From: Sclerotinia nivalis
Lineage: Eukaryota > Ascomycota > Leotiomycetes > Helotiales > Sclerotiniaceae
Length of the DNA stretch: 64,000 bases
Direction of reading: 5' to 3'
Assembly: GCA_029531795.1 (NCBI GenBank)
Contig: JAPEIS010000005.1
Coordinates: 2,044,001-2,108,000, forward strand
The position numbers and the translations under genes are program-made. Positions 37,001 to 48,621 of the stretch are shown piece by piece. Position 1 is the stretch's first letter, and each line of letters starts with the position of its first letter. The notes under the pieces were generated by a model. That model was given only the letters and a program-made list of their open reading frames with translations, had not been told where the DNA came from and did not search any database.

Positions 37001-37728
37001 GGATTATTTGAATACAGATATTAAGATTGAAAAGATATTTTGTTGTATACCTTTTTGAAAGGATATTGGTTCTCATTATAACTTTTATTAGATACAAGAA
37101 TATAAATATTTACTATAAAAGTATTCATTAAGTTATAAAAGTATTTCTGAGTATAATAAGAAACTAAATGATTCTTTGCGAAATCAACAAATAATTAAAC
37201 TTTTGATTATTATCAAAATATATAATATTTCTAAAAAGTATTTAAAGAAAAGTTTAGAAAGGAAATATACGATTTATATTAGTATATTAATTGATATATT
37301 GGAATCAATAGGGGATAGAATACCAAATCCAGTTCATGATATAAGGGAATTTATAATATACAATAATTCAATAATTATTAATCCTCGAAAGCTTGGAAGT
37401 TGTCGGATTTACCTTTTAATAATAATCTTATAAAGCGTTTATATAATCTCTACAAACTTTGAGAGTGGATCTACTCAAAATAGAAAGTTTTTTGTAAACA
37501 ATTTTATTGATTGGGATCAATATCAAAAGTATTATTATTTTGATTTTCTATCTTTGGGAACTAGAGAAATTACAAAGTTTGAAAAGGAAATAAAGAAAGA
37601 AATAATAAAAGAACAAAAGCTTTTTAGAATTCAATAAAAACAGAAAGCTAAGAAAATATAATATCAATCAAAGAAAGCTAATAATACTAAAGATAATACT
37701 AAATACTATAAAGCTAAAAAAAAGTAAT
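34034..37728 (+). pseudogene. Plavaka-like transposase relic of Element C
   Basis: Degraded plus-strand transposase. It opens at 34034 with a C2H2 finger (Cys-Phe-Tyr-Cys...His-Asn-Leu-Ile-Ile-His-Lys), as Plavaka proteins often do, and stays open to 34366. About 35050-35210 reads as the conserved block Tyr-Arg-Asn-Ile-Leu-Asp-Cys-Ile-Arg-Phe-Leu-Phe-Gly followed by Gly..Arg-Met-Tyr-Asn-Glu-Met, where the family has Met-His-Thr/Gly-Asp-Trp-Trp. About 36385-36620 gives the C-terminal block Asn-Tyr-Pro-Lys-Phe-His..His-Tyr followed by Lys-Tyr-Leu-Ile-Lys..Phe-Asp-Arg-Thr-Asn-Lys. A Lys-rich tail ends at 37728. Family membership rests on my memory of these blocks. Many stops make it inactive, and some frame changes may be introns. 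Confidence 0.7.
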
Positions 37729-37839
37729 ATAATTATTAAATAAATTAATATTCCAGTTTTTTTTGGGTTATCAGACTTTACTTATATATTCTAATGTTTT
37801 TTCTTTTTCCTTTCCTTTATTATTTTCTTACAACTTTCT

Positions 37840-37985
37840 TATCATCTTAATCATCCTAATCATTCTAATTATCCTAACCATCCTTACCATCCTTACTATC
37901 CTGACCAACCTTATCATCCTTACCATCCTTATCATCCTTACCATCCTTACCATCCTTACCATCCTTACTAGCCTTGCCATTCTTA
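37840..37985 (-). repeat. minisatellite near the right end of Element C
   Basis: ACCATCCTT-type 9-base repeats, the complement of the array at 17128-17455. Confidence 0.85.
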
Positions 37986-38162
37986 CTGTTTAGTATCGAT
38001 TGAAACTCTATCATCATATAATTATACTGTAATCGTAATTGTTTGCCTATTGTATCATTATTATCATCGATATCGAAAACTAGTATATTTTTGCAAATAT
38101 TATATAAATATACCGAAAGTATATAAAACGACAAATGATACCATTAATACTTATAGCACCAA

Positions 38163-38290
38163 TTGATATCGTTTTGATGTTTCATATTAATTCTATTGAT
38201 ACGTTTTGATATTGTTTTGATACTTTATATTAATTCTGCTGATGTGTTTTGATATCGTTTTGACGCTTCATATTAGTTCTATTGATGCCG
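38163..38290 (+). repeat. subterminal tandem repeats of Element C, three units of about 42 bp
   Basis: Three imperfect copies of a unit beginning TTGATATCGTTTTGA and ending TTCTATTGATG, about 120 bases inside the right terminal inverted repeat. Subterminal repeats are typical transposase-binding regions. I see no equivalent array at the left end. Confidence 0.8.
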
Positions 38291-38391
38291 ATCGGTAGGC
38301 GGTCAGTACCAAAAGAATTTATATAGAGCGCCATCGGTACTCTTTCGGCGTCGACCGCGGAGTTTATTAATTCCGATATTTTCCGGGGCTC

Positions 38392-38408
38392 AAAATATTT
38401 TGCGGATG
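38392..38408 (-). repeat. right terminal inverted repeat of Element C
   Basis: AAAATATTTTGCGGATG, perfect complement of 16924-16940. Confidence 0.93.
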
Positions 38409-38410
38409 TA

Positions 38411-38573
38411 GATAGTTTTTATTAAGTCTATATATACCATCCACGATCCTTAAGATCGAGAGCAGATCATTCAATACAATTTTTATTCAAGACACTTTAA
38501 CTCTATCACTTCATTATAATTATCTTCTCCCCAATCTCTTCAATATACTCTGTGATCATACTATCTCGTGATA
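38411..38573 (+). repeat. left LTR of Element B, second part
   Basis: 163 bases continuing the LTR interrupted at 16923, ending CTATCTCGTGATA. It is followed after one base by the primer-binding sequence TTATAAGCCCGGTAGC (38575-38590). Confidence 0.93.
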
Positions 38574-38574
38574 A

Positions 38575-38590
38575 TTATAAGCCCGGTAGC
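38575..38590 (+). promoter_or_regulatory. primer-binding site of copia Element B
   Basis: Same 16 bases and same one-base offset from the LTR as in the TRIM at 15261. Half-tRNA priming is known for copia-type elements, and the complement resembles an anticodon arm with anticodon UAU. Confidence 0.65.
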
Positions 38591-38729
38591 TTTTAATCTA
38601 CTCAAATTTCTATTATACGATTATTCAATTCTTAAAAGATTACTTTTCTTTATTTTATTTCTATCTTTATTATAAATCCAATTATTCTATATCTCTTCCT
38701 GTTACTTTCAAAATATAATGAAAGATCAA

Positions 38730-41700
38730 TCTGATTTTCTTCTTCTTGTTACTTGTACTCAATGACTAGAATAATATCTCCATTTGCAAAATAAATATTT
38801 AATCATCGGAATCTGAGAATTAATCGATCCAAATAACGATTCTCTTGTATCCACTTCGAACGGAACTACTTTTAGCTTCGATTTGGCAAATAAATCAATT
38901 ATTTTTCAGATCGATTGGCTATTTGTTAGATTACTAGTTCTACCCTTTGCTATCGACCTTCAAATTAAATACAATCAAGCTAACCAAGATCGATACCAAC
39001 AAGAACTCATAGAATACCTCGTAACAATCCAAACTCGGTAAAATACAAATGGGAATACTAATATAAAGAATTCCGATAGAATTATATTAGAATTCATATC
39101 AATTCGATTTACTGTTCCTTTCTCTGCAATATTCCAAGATATTGTAATTGAATTTAGTATTCTTCAAACAAAATATCGATATCGTTAATACAAGTATACT
39201 CAGAATCACAAAACTTTTTGAGATATATATAAATAGATCGAATCAATTATAAATCAAGTTCATTTTACAGAACTTTTTATTTGTAATAAAGGTATTATAT
39301 TTTTTTTATTCAAAATGATCATTTCAATATTTAAACGGAAATTTGTTTCTATGGTAATTATTACCAAAATGGTAGTACTATATGAATATCGGTTTGTATT
39401 AATACAAGTATTGTTCGATAGAATCGATCTTATCAAATGGTATAAAGATTGAATTATAATCTATACCAAAGCTTTTTTATATAAAATAATTAAAATTCAG
39501 AATGAAATAGCCACTATCGCATTTTTGCAAACGGTTAATACCAGATTATTCCCAACTTGGATAAATACTATGATTATACAAATCGAAATGAATAATCAAT
39601 TTGGATTATTTAATTTTTCATTTCAATAATTTGAAGATATCTTTGAAAGATTAATTTATTAGGATTCAATAATTTCTAAAGCTAAAAAAATATATATTCC
39701 ACTTTTAGTTTTTCCCAAAACAATAAAAAATCTAAAAAAAACAAAAAGAAGATCAATTCTAGAAAAAACTCGGATATTAATAGAATTTGGGCATATCTTT
39801 GCAAAACGGAAATCGATTGAAAGAATAGGTTAGAGTATTGGTATTATATAAGCAATTGTCGAATTATAAAACTAATGTTTATTGATAAAGCAAATATAAT
39901 ACCCCGATAGTATTATACCAAATCCGAATTAAAAATGATCAGGGATTGAACTAACTCACAATTATAAAAGTATTTATATATTGAATAGATCAAAAAAGAA
40001 TAAATAAAATTAAATATAAATCCTTCCAAAACTTTATTCAATATTGTTGTTCTTGATACTTATATCAATCAAACAAGAGTCTATACTATTGTTATAAAGG
40101 TTTATTATCTTTCCAATAATACTTTGTTCAATAATTGTGATGCTATATATATTATGAACAATATCTTTTTTATAGATAATCATTTTCAATTTACTCGAAT
40201 ACTCTTTTATTTATTCCTATAAGCAATTCTTCTTTGATATATCCAATAATGAATTGTAAAATCAATAAAGCATTCCATCGATCTTATGATCTACCTTTTT
40301 CTAGAAAGGATACGAATGAATTATAATATGAACGCTCAGGATATTTGGGAAAAGAAGTATTCGAATATTTAATATTTGCAATACGAAACGTTAAGATAAA
40401 AAATATCATTTATATCGAATATATAGATTATATTTATATTTATACGAAACAGATCATTTCTTGTATATCAAATGATCGTTAGCTGTTTCAGCTATTCTAT
40501 AAAATCCAATGGGATCTTTTTGATTTCGATAAAGAGTATATAGGTATATTATGGTTTCTTGTAATCAAAGATATATACAATAGTAAGATCTTTTCGTATC
40601 TCTTTTATAGGAAGATTTATAATGAAGTATTTTCTATTATACAAAGCTTCTTTGTTTAGGTTTATTATAAGTATAGTCTAATAATTGTAGGAATCAAATA
40701 GAATAATAATATATCTATTATTGGGATTATAGGAGATACATTTTTCGAGAAATGGATTAAGTAAAAAGGTATTGAATTTGAGTTATTCCTTTCTTATATA
40801 TACGAATTCAATAAAGGATTAGAATATATAAAACAAAAAATAATTACTAAATAGATCAAAATAAGGATTATATCGGATTTACCAAATAAATTATAAATAG
40901 AAATAATACAAGTTGCAATCTATGTGTACAATATAAACTCTTTAAAAACCAAATCCTTCAAATCTCCAAATGAAATATTCGATATATAGTTCTGTAATTA
41001 TCTTTATAAAGATAATCTTTTATTTACAAAGAAAATATCTAACGATTTTTGTTTCAATTGAAATGGGATCTATAGATATAAATATAGAATCTATCTTTTA
41101 GATAAAAACAAAAAAGCTGAATTCAATAAAAAATAATACAAAACTAATCTTCGAGTATATATTGGGTATTTGATAAGCTATATCCTAGATACATTAATTT
41201 ATTATATATAGATATCCAAACTCGATAGAGTTATAATCATTCGAAATGTTATATTCAATAAAGATTTCATTTATTGTATGAATTCCGTTAATCAAATGAT
41301 TGATATTTATAATACAAAAGAGCTCAAACAATTAGCAAAAGCCTTCGATATACAGAACTATATTGAAATAAACGGAACGATTATCCAATATAAGGATAAT
41401 TATAATGACTTTATTCATTTACTCATTTTCATTGATCAGAAAATTCTGAGTTCAATTATCAAATATACTTCAGATCTATTATCATTTACAAATGAACTGG
41501 GTTCGGAAATGGAGATAAATTTGGAAAATAATAATGAAAATATAGAATTTGGTTTAGGATTATCTAATTTATCTAATCCTTCAGGTGATATTGATAGGGC
41601 AAATAATAAAGATATACAAATATCGATCGATCCTTCTATTGAAGAGACTGGAAATGCTGATTCTGTTATTAAAAAACAATTATATCTTATAAATAAAAAT

Positions 41701-44312
41701 GATAACGATATTTAAAAGGATATTTATAATAATAATTCGAATTTCGATCTTATAAAACATATTGATATAAAGAATATAGAATTTGAATCTACTAATCGTA
41801 TTATCGAAGTTTTTTGCAATAAATACAAAAGTAATTCAAAGTTTCCTTCAATCGATCAATTATAATATTCTAAAAGGAAGTAAATATACTAATATAATCA
41901 ATTAGAATATACTATAAAGGAAATTCAATTACTGAAAAGATTATTATATTTTATATTATCTCTCGATAAATTTATTGAAGATTCGCAAATTTATAATCTT
42001 GAAAAGACAATCAAAAGAATTCGTTTTATAAAGATTGAAATACCCAAGACTCAAATCAATCTATCTGAATTTCAATTATTCGATTATCTATTAGAATCAT
42101 CTTTCTTTCAATACTATATCCCAGAACAATCAATATATATTTGAAAGCAATTATATATATAATAATGCTATCAAGGAAATAACTTCAACATTGGATCTTA
42201 TATAAGAACTATCATTGTACAAAAGACAGATTCATTAGGATTAAACCATTTTAACGATTTTCATTCTATTTTTTGGTTTGATCAAACTGAAATGGATGAT
42301 ATAAAAGAACATTTTTAATTTGTGATAGTTTATAATATAATTATTATTGAAATTGAAATAAAATCATTATTGTTATTCATTTAATTTATAATCTATAGAT
42401 CATAGATAATACCTTTCTTTTGAATTCATATTTCTGTAATTTCAAAACTATTCTACTTTTATTACCAATTAGAAGATCACCAAATAGAATATTGGTTCAA
42501 ATAGAACTGCAATCTTGAAATTAATAACTTTAAAGCTAGAAATATTTGATGTGAAATCGATTCCGGATCGGAATTTATAAAATCGATCCCTTTTTAATAA
42601 GTGTTTATATATAAATATAATGATTAAGATTTAATCATTTATTACTACTTTTGTTTAGTAATACAAAGAGATCTTCAGATTAAAAGTATAATTGAAACTA
42701 TTTATACTATTATATTCGTTAATTGATCATTCCGAATCGTTATAACAATCGTTGCCAAATATGATCTTGAAATTAAACAATACAATATAATCAATACCTT
42801 TATCAATACTCTATACAATCTTTTTGGTACCCCAATTATATATTATCTTTTTGATGATTATAAAGTTCCTAACAAATATATTATTATCGATCGAGCATTA
42901 TATAATCTTCGAGATTCTTTTGCAATATAATTCAGGGATTTCATTTAGATATTCGAAAAACTAGGACTGGTATTGTGAGAAAGTTGGATTGCTAGGGCCA
43001 CATACGTAGCTAGTTCATAGGCATTAGGTCACATGATCCTTCGTAGTTAAATATAAGGAGAAGGCTTTGCCTTCCCTTCTAGAATAATCAATCGTTTTCA
43101 CTAGTCTTTTTGCATACCCACTGTATACAACCCCCAACCCATTGTTATTCACATTAGTTCTACTATTCGAAGTTTATACAATGTAGTCTGATCAGTTCGT
43201 ATCCTATTCCCCCTCGCAGCGTGCTATCGGGACGCACGTATCTCGACCTACCTCTTTCACAGTATAATATAAGGAAAAGCTATATCTCTATATTAATTTA
43301 AAGTATATTATCATAATCTTATTCTTTGTAAATGACATTCAGATTATATACTACAAAAAGAATAAACCAACTATTACGAAAATCATCGAAGGAATCAAAG
43401 CTATATACAAACTATATAACTTTGGAGATACAAAATAATTTCTAAGAATATATATTCTTTATAATCGATCCAAGAAAAAACTATAGCTAATTCATAATAT
43501 ATACATTGAAAAGATTACTAAGAAATTTAAAGCAACAAAAGAAACAGTATATACATTGCTTCCTATAATAATATTTCGGAAAAATTCAGACCAAACTCTT
43601 ATATATATAATCAAATTGTATCAGGAGAAAATAGAATTAGTTTTATACATTACAATTACAATAAAAATAAATGTTTTATTCACTACTTCACAATTGAGTT
43701 ACTACTTGATCAATCTATTGATCGAATATATAAAAGCCATTAACTATTACCTTAAATATCTTTGGAATACAAGATTTCTTACAATACAATACAGCGATAA
43801 TCAGATATCATAACTTCTCATCTTCTCAAATACTTCTTTCGTAAATAATTCTAATATTTATAGATCATCCTAAGAATATATGGTGTCCTTTTTCGATAAT
43901 TTAATTATATAGAAAGCATCTAAACAAAATACCGTAACTATCTCAACTATTAAAGCTAAATTATTTGGTATCAAATATACATCAAAAGAAACTATAACAA
44001 CTCTACACTTCTTAAAGGAAATCGATTTTGCAATAAAAGAATCTATATCAATATTCTATAATAACCAATAAATAATTAAACTGATAATTGGTAAAAACGA
44101 ATGAATTATTACAAAACTCAAGTATATCGATATACAGAATATATAATTACAATAGGAATATTCAAAAAGGAGCTTTTATATAATCTATCTTCCAATTGTC
44201 AATATAATAGTCAACAAGCTCATCAAGAATCTTATATAACAAAAGTTCGAATATTTCCGCTTTTTCCTAAACCTACAAGATATTAACAATAGGATTACAA
44301 AAATTGAATAAG
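38730..44312 (+). pseudogene. gag-pol relic of copia Element B
   Basis: Degraded copia polyprotein. Gag is poorly preserved (about 38730-39950). The integrase core is clear at about 40480-40985: Trp-Asp-Leu-Phe-Asp-Phe-Asp-Lys-Glu-Tyr, then Lys-Asp-Ile-Tyr, then Tyr-Val-Tyr-Asn-Ile-Asn-Ser-Leu-Lys-Thr. A 145-codon open stretch at 41278-41715 is the acidic linker between integrase and reverse transcriptase. Reverse transcriptase runs about 42590-42973 and 43262-43500 around the inserted solo LTR. It has Ile-Lys-Gln-Tyr-Asn-Ile-Ile-Asn-Thr-Phe and Phe-Val-Asn-Asp-Ile, replacing the Tyr-Val-Asp-Asp active site. Copia RNase H with a Phe-Thr-Thr-Ser-Gln-Leu-Ser motif and the characteristic C-terminal tail ends at about 44312. 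Stops are frequent. Confidence 0.83.
42974..43261 (+). mobile_element. solo LTR (288 bp) inside the RT of Element B
   Basis: Begins TGTGAGAAAG and ends CTCTTTCACA, an inverted terminus. GTAT repeats at both borders (42970-42973 and 43262-43265), a short or partly lost target duplication. Composition is near normal, with little sign of RIP, so it inserted after the host element had decayed or is too short for RIP. The family is not seen elsewhere in the window. Confidence 0.78.
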
Positions 44313-45424
44313 AATAATCACAAACTATCTACTGTATTATATATTTTCAAATTTAATATTACTATAATCCTATACTAAATTGATAAAATTTGCTCATATA
44401 TATATATATCACCAACTAATTCATAATTATTGTTACAATATCCTCCTATTCAAAAACCTATAATAGAACAAAAACTATTCAATTCATTACCGACTCTTTT
44501 TATTATATTTTTTTTCTTTTCGATATTTCTCCTCTTTTCGATTCTCAGTATAAAAATGACACCACTCAAAACTAGACAGAAAACCGATTATATATATCTA
44601 CAAACGAATTTTATCAAATCAATATACGATCGAAAATCTCCTTTATCCATTTTGGCACAATTAGTGTTCTATATAATACTGACTGCAAAATATAACCCAT
44701 CTATTAATCGATCGTATGAATATACAAACAAATTTCGTCGAATTTGTATACGATCGAGATCCTCCTAGTTTACTCTTATATGACAACCGTTAAGATATAG
44801 ATCATCTCAAAAATATCACTTTAGTAATTACCACAATAATTAAACTACAAGATGAAAGATGAGATAACTTATATTTTAGATCTTTTCGATCATACTCTTC
44901 TTTTTCGAATCTCATTAGGCTCTTCGAAACCTCGTTGTATTATTTAATTAATTCGATTGTATTAATCATAAACTATCTATTGTATTATATTCATACAAAC
45001 AAAACACCATTATAATATTATACAAAATTGATAAAATTTGATCGCATATATATACTACACCAGTTAGTTCATAACTACTAATCAAAACCAACTATATTAA
45101 TCAAATCGATCAATATATTACAACTTATATTCATTTCTTTACATCAATTGATCAATACAATTAAAACAATCAATTCTATCCAAATAATCAATATTCGAAG
45201 TGATCAATATAATCAATAGATCAACCTTATCGATATAATCACGAAATAATCAATTTGATCAATTTGATCAATTAATCGACCAAATTGAACCACCACCAAT
45301 TTCAATCGGAATCGCTCAAAATCGATATTTATACATTATCAAAACCTATACTTTATATTTGATCAACTATTACTCTTTACAATCTTTCCTTATTATTACA
45401 AACCGATTCTCGATCTAAAAAATG
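44313..45424 (+). other. 3' untranslated region of Element B with TGATCAA-type repeats
   Basis: AT-rich non-coding tail of the copia element. From about 45110 to 45295 it is dense in TGATCAAT / TTGATCAA units, and the same segment recurs before the LTR of Element E (51945-52299). A purine tract (about 45415-45424, degraded; GGGAGG in Element E) precedes the LTR. Confidence 0.7.
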
Positions 45425-45782
45425 TATCACAGATAATTATATAATATCTAATTCATATAACTAATGATTTACAATCATTCTATATTTCACAATCATTGTA
45501 CTCTTCATTTCATATTAGTTATCAGACTCTTTTAGATTTTATCGATCCTTACGATTGTCAATCCTTTCCTGATATCATACAGATCAAAGCCTAACCTAAT
45601 TGATACTTTTCATCAGCTAGATAGCTTTTATTAAGTTTATATATACCATCCACAATCCTTAAGATCAAGGACAGGTCATTCAATACAATTCTCATTCAAG
45701 ACACTTTAACTCTATCACTTCACTATAATCATCTTCTCCCCGATCTCTTCAACGTGCTCCGTGATCGTACTATCTCGTAATA
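45425..45782 (+). repeat. right LTR of Element B
   Basis: 358 bases, uninterrupted. It shows the undisturbed sequence at the Element C insertion point, with a single TA. Confidence 0.93.
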
Positions 45783-45787
45783 AAAAC

Positions 45788-48290
45788 GGTTTCCATCTAA
45801 TCAGAATAAAGAAAAGTGAAGAATGGAAAACAGTATTTAGAATGCGATACGGATTATACGAGTATTAGATTATACTATTTGGGTTAACCAATATATCAAC
45901 AATATATATGTGTTTGGTAAACAATGTATTGAGAAAGTATTTCGATATTTGTTATATTTGTTATTTGGATAATATATTGGTTTATTCAGAGACTTTGGAA
46001 CAATATATTCAGGATGTTAGTAATATATTAGTATACTTGAAAAAACAGATCTTTAGTGTAAATCTAGCAAATATGTATTCTATATTAAAGAAATGAAGTT
46101 TTTGAGTTATATAATCTTTCTAAAAGGATTCAAGATAAGTTTAAACAAATTACAAATTATTCAAGAATGGAATCAGTTTATGAATGTTAAAGAAATATAA
46201 TCCTTTTTAGGGTTCGTCAATTTCTATTGTAGATTTATTAAAGATTATTCGAAAATAGTGATTCTAATATCGGAAATAATCAAAAAGAATCAGGGAGAAT
46301 TTCAATAGACGGAAAAAGTATAAGAAACTTTCGAATTATTCAAGCAAACTTTTATAAAAGAACCAATACTTTTATCATTCGATTCAGAATTACTAATTGT
46401 AATTGAAATCGATTCTTTAGATTATACTTTAGAGGTTGTATTAAGTTAGTTTAGAGCAAACAAGAAATAGCAATCAATAGTCTACTATTCCTACAAATTA
46501 TTGTTAATAGAATTGAATTATAAGATTTATAATAAAAAGCTACTAGCTATAATCGAAGTGTTTAGAAAATGAAAGGTTATTTGGAAGGATCGAAATATAT
46601 AATACAGGTATATACTGATTATAAGAATCTGGTTTACTTTATTACAATGAAGGAATTAAACAAAAGATAAATTAAATAATCCGAAATTATGATTATCTAT
46701 AATTTTCGTATTTCATATATCAAAGGAATAGAAAACACCAAAACCGATACTTTCAGTAGAAAACCGGAATATTTATAAAATAAAGTATACAAAATATATA
46801 CAATCTTAAAGAAAGAAGATAATGTATTAGTATATAATAAATCACAATTCGCTATTTCCTTCAGAATTGATTATAGTACAATCAAAAAGCAATTGAAAGC
46901 AGAATATAAATGAGATACTATTACGGAACGAATCCTTAAAAATACAGATAAACTGAAGAAGGGATTCAGTATCGACAAAGGGTTTATATATTTCTATAAC
47001 AAATTATATATACCTTCCAGATTAATCAAAGGATATATTCGAGAATAATACAAGTTTCTAGTTTATAGGTATTAAGGAATAATTAGAATCTTTGTTAGAA
47101 TCAAAAAAGAAGTTTATTTTCCGAAAATGAGAATTACAATTGAGAAAGTAGTTGGGAATTACAATATCTATATATGGAACAAAACCGTTAAACATATTTT
47201 ATATAATTAATTCAAGATCCTCAATTTATTTATTCAATTATAGAAATCCATTGTATAGGATTTCGTAATTAAACTATCTATATCTAAGGATCTGGTTATA
47301 ATAAAAGAATACAATTTTATTCTAATAGTGATTAACAGATTAATAAAATTTGTTTATATAATATTATTCTATAAGAAATAAACAGTAGATAATCTGGTTT
47401 ATATATTCCTACGAAATATAGTTAGTATTTATAGTGTATTAGAAGAAATAATTTCAGATAGGGATAAATTTTTTATATCAAAATTCTGGATTACTTTTAT
47501 AGTATTGTTTGAGATCAAATACAAATTATCTATTATATTTCATCCTTAAATAGATGATCAAATAGAATATTTAAATCAGATAATGGAAGTTTATCTATAT
47601 TGCTATATCAATTACAAGTAAGATAATTAAATTGAACTATTATTTTTAACTCAATTTGTATATAATACATTAGAGATAGAGATAACAAAGATAATGTTAG
47701 TATATATTAATTATGGATATACTTTATTAATTTATTATTCATTACTTTTACAAACAACGAATATCGACGAAATTATAAAAAATATATCAGAAATCAAAGA
47801 ATTATACGAATAGTTTTCATTAGATCTATAATTTATAGTTTTGAAAATAGTTGTATATTATAATGAATTATGGAGTATGGGATTTATTCTTAAAAAAAGG
47901 GATAAAGTTTATTTGATTCGAAGAAATATTCAAATATAATAATTAAACGATAAACTAGATTACAAAAAACTAGAACTATTCGAAATCGAAGAAATGATAA
48001 AATCTATTAATTTCAGATTGAAGTTATCAAATACTATAAATATCTATTCAATATTCTATATATCCTTATTCGAACTAGCGCTATTAAAGGTGCTGAATGT
48101 ATCAGAAATTATAATCGAACTTATCAACCCGAACACCAAATACAATGTCGAAATTATACTAGATTACAAATATATTAGAAATACAATAAAGTATTTAATC
48201 AAATGGTTCGATTATCTATATTCAGAAAACACTTGGGAATTCAGGAAAAACTTTAATTGCCTTGAGAAATTGTAGGTGTTTTATCAACGA
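45788..48290 (+). pseudogene. C-terminal reverse transcriptase, RNase H, integrase and chromodomain relic of Element A
   Basis: Resumes Element A exactly where 16728 stopped. It begins Gly-Phe-His-Leu-Ile-Arg-Ile-Lys and continues with Glu-Trp-Lys-Thr-Val-Phe. The catalytic box near 45950-45980 reads Tyr-Leu-Asp-Asn instead of Tyr-Leu-Asp-Asp. RNase H (about 46300-46790), integrase (about 46900-47750) and a chromodomain at 48150-48290 follow. The chromodomain shows Glu-Ile-Ile-Leu-Asp-Tyr-Lys, then Leu-Ile-Lys-Trp-Phe-Asp-Tyr, then Glu-Asn-Thr-Trp-Glu, ending in Tyr-Gln-Arg-Tyr-Pro-Asp-Leu. Stops are common before the chromodomain but absent within 47994-48272. Confidence 0.87.
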
Positions 48291-48303
48291 TATCCGGATC
48301 TAC

Positions 48304-48621
48304 TCAGAAAGGGTTCAAAGAATTCGAGAAAAACGAAGGGTCGAAACCTTCTAAAAGATCAAACAAAGCATTGTTAGGACCAAAAACATTTCCACCTGTT
48401 TTTTCCTTTTCCGTTTGTTCTTTTGTCAGCTGTTCTTTCTCTTCCAAGATATCCAGTTCATCCAAATATTTAAGACCACAATCGGCCATCTGCTTTCTAT
48501 AATCGTGTAGGAATTTCTTTTGTTTATATAAATACAGAATTTTAACAAACGTTTCTTCCTTTTTATGATTTAATTTTTTTTCTTGTTTATCCAAAGAAAC
48601 CCAATCCGAAACATAAAGCAC
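48304..48621 (-). CDS. antisense ORF in the 3' region of Element A
   Basis: 105-codon open frame on the strand opposite to pol, starting about 0.3 kb from the right LTR and ending just beyond the chromodomain. It is rich in Lys/Glu/Leu and predicted to be largely helical, with a Lys-Gln-Lys-Lys-Phe-Leu motif, a Gly-Leu-Lys-Tyr-Leu-Asp-Glu-Leu segment, a charged coiled-coil-like stretch and an acidic/Phe C terminus. No stop interrupts it although every sense-strand domain but the chromodomain has many, and Gln codons (CAA/CAG), the usual RIP victims, are retained. Small Lys/Glu-rich hypothetical proteins of this look are, as far as I recall, common in fungal genomes beside gypsy elements. Function unknown, and it may be chance. 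Confidence 0.5.
   Translation of the reverse strand: MLYVSDWVSLDKQEKKLNHKKEETFVKILYLYKQKKFLHDYRKQMADCGLKYLDELDILEEKEQLTKEQTEKEKTGGNVFGPNNALFDLLEGFDPSFFSNSLNPF

Larger units (their letters stand above)
16924..38408 (+). mobile_element. Element C: large TIR DNA transposon with TA duplication, Plavaka-like
   Basis: The two ends are perfect 17-base inverted repeats, CATCCGCAAAATATTTT (16924-16940) and its complement (38392-38408). They are flanked by a TA duplication (16922-16923 and 38409-38410). The intact right LTR of Element B shows the empty site with a single TA at the same place, which proves insertion. Inside are a plus-strand relic with Plavaka-family transposase features (34034-37728), a divergent minus-strand passenger relic (23910-31801), purine-rich 9-base minisatellites towards both ends and subterminal repeats on the right. 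Subtracting gypsy Element D and the LINE leaves about 14.5 kb, large for a TIR element. I do not know whether TA is the usual duplication for Plavaka elements. Confidence 0.88.
16729..45782 (+). mobile_element. Element B: Ty1/copia retrotransposon inside the RT of Element A
   Basis: Flanked by a perfect target duplication AAAAC (16724-16728 and 45783-45787). Its two LTRs are each 358 bases when Element C is removed from the left one (195 + 163 bases). The order of integrase (about 40480) before reverse transcriptase (about 42600) is diagnostic of copia. Without nested inserts it measures about 7.3 kb. It is heavily RIP-mutated throughout. Confidence 0.93.

Noticed and set aside
36720..37097. 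125-codon minus-strand frame
   Set aside because: Shadow of the C-terminal transposase region, which is coded on the plus strand.
37763..37993. 76-codon Ile/Leu repeat frame
   Set aside because: Product of the pyrimidine minisatellite near the right end of Element C.
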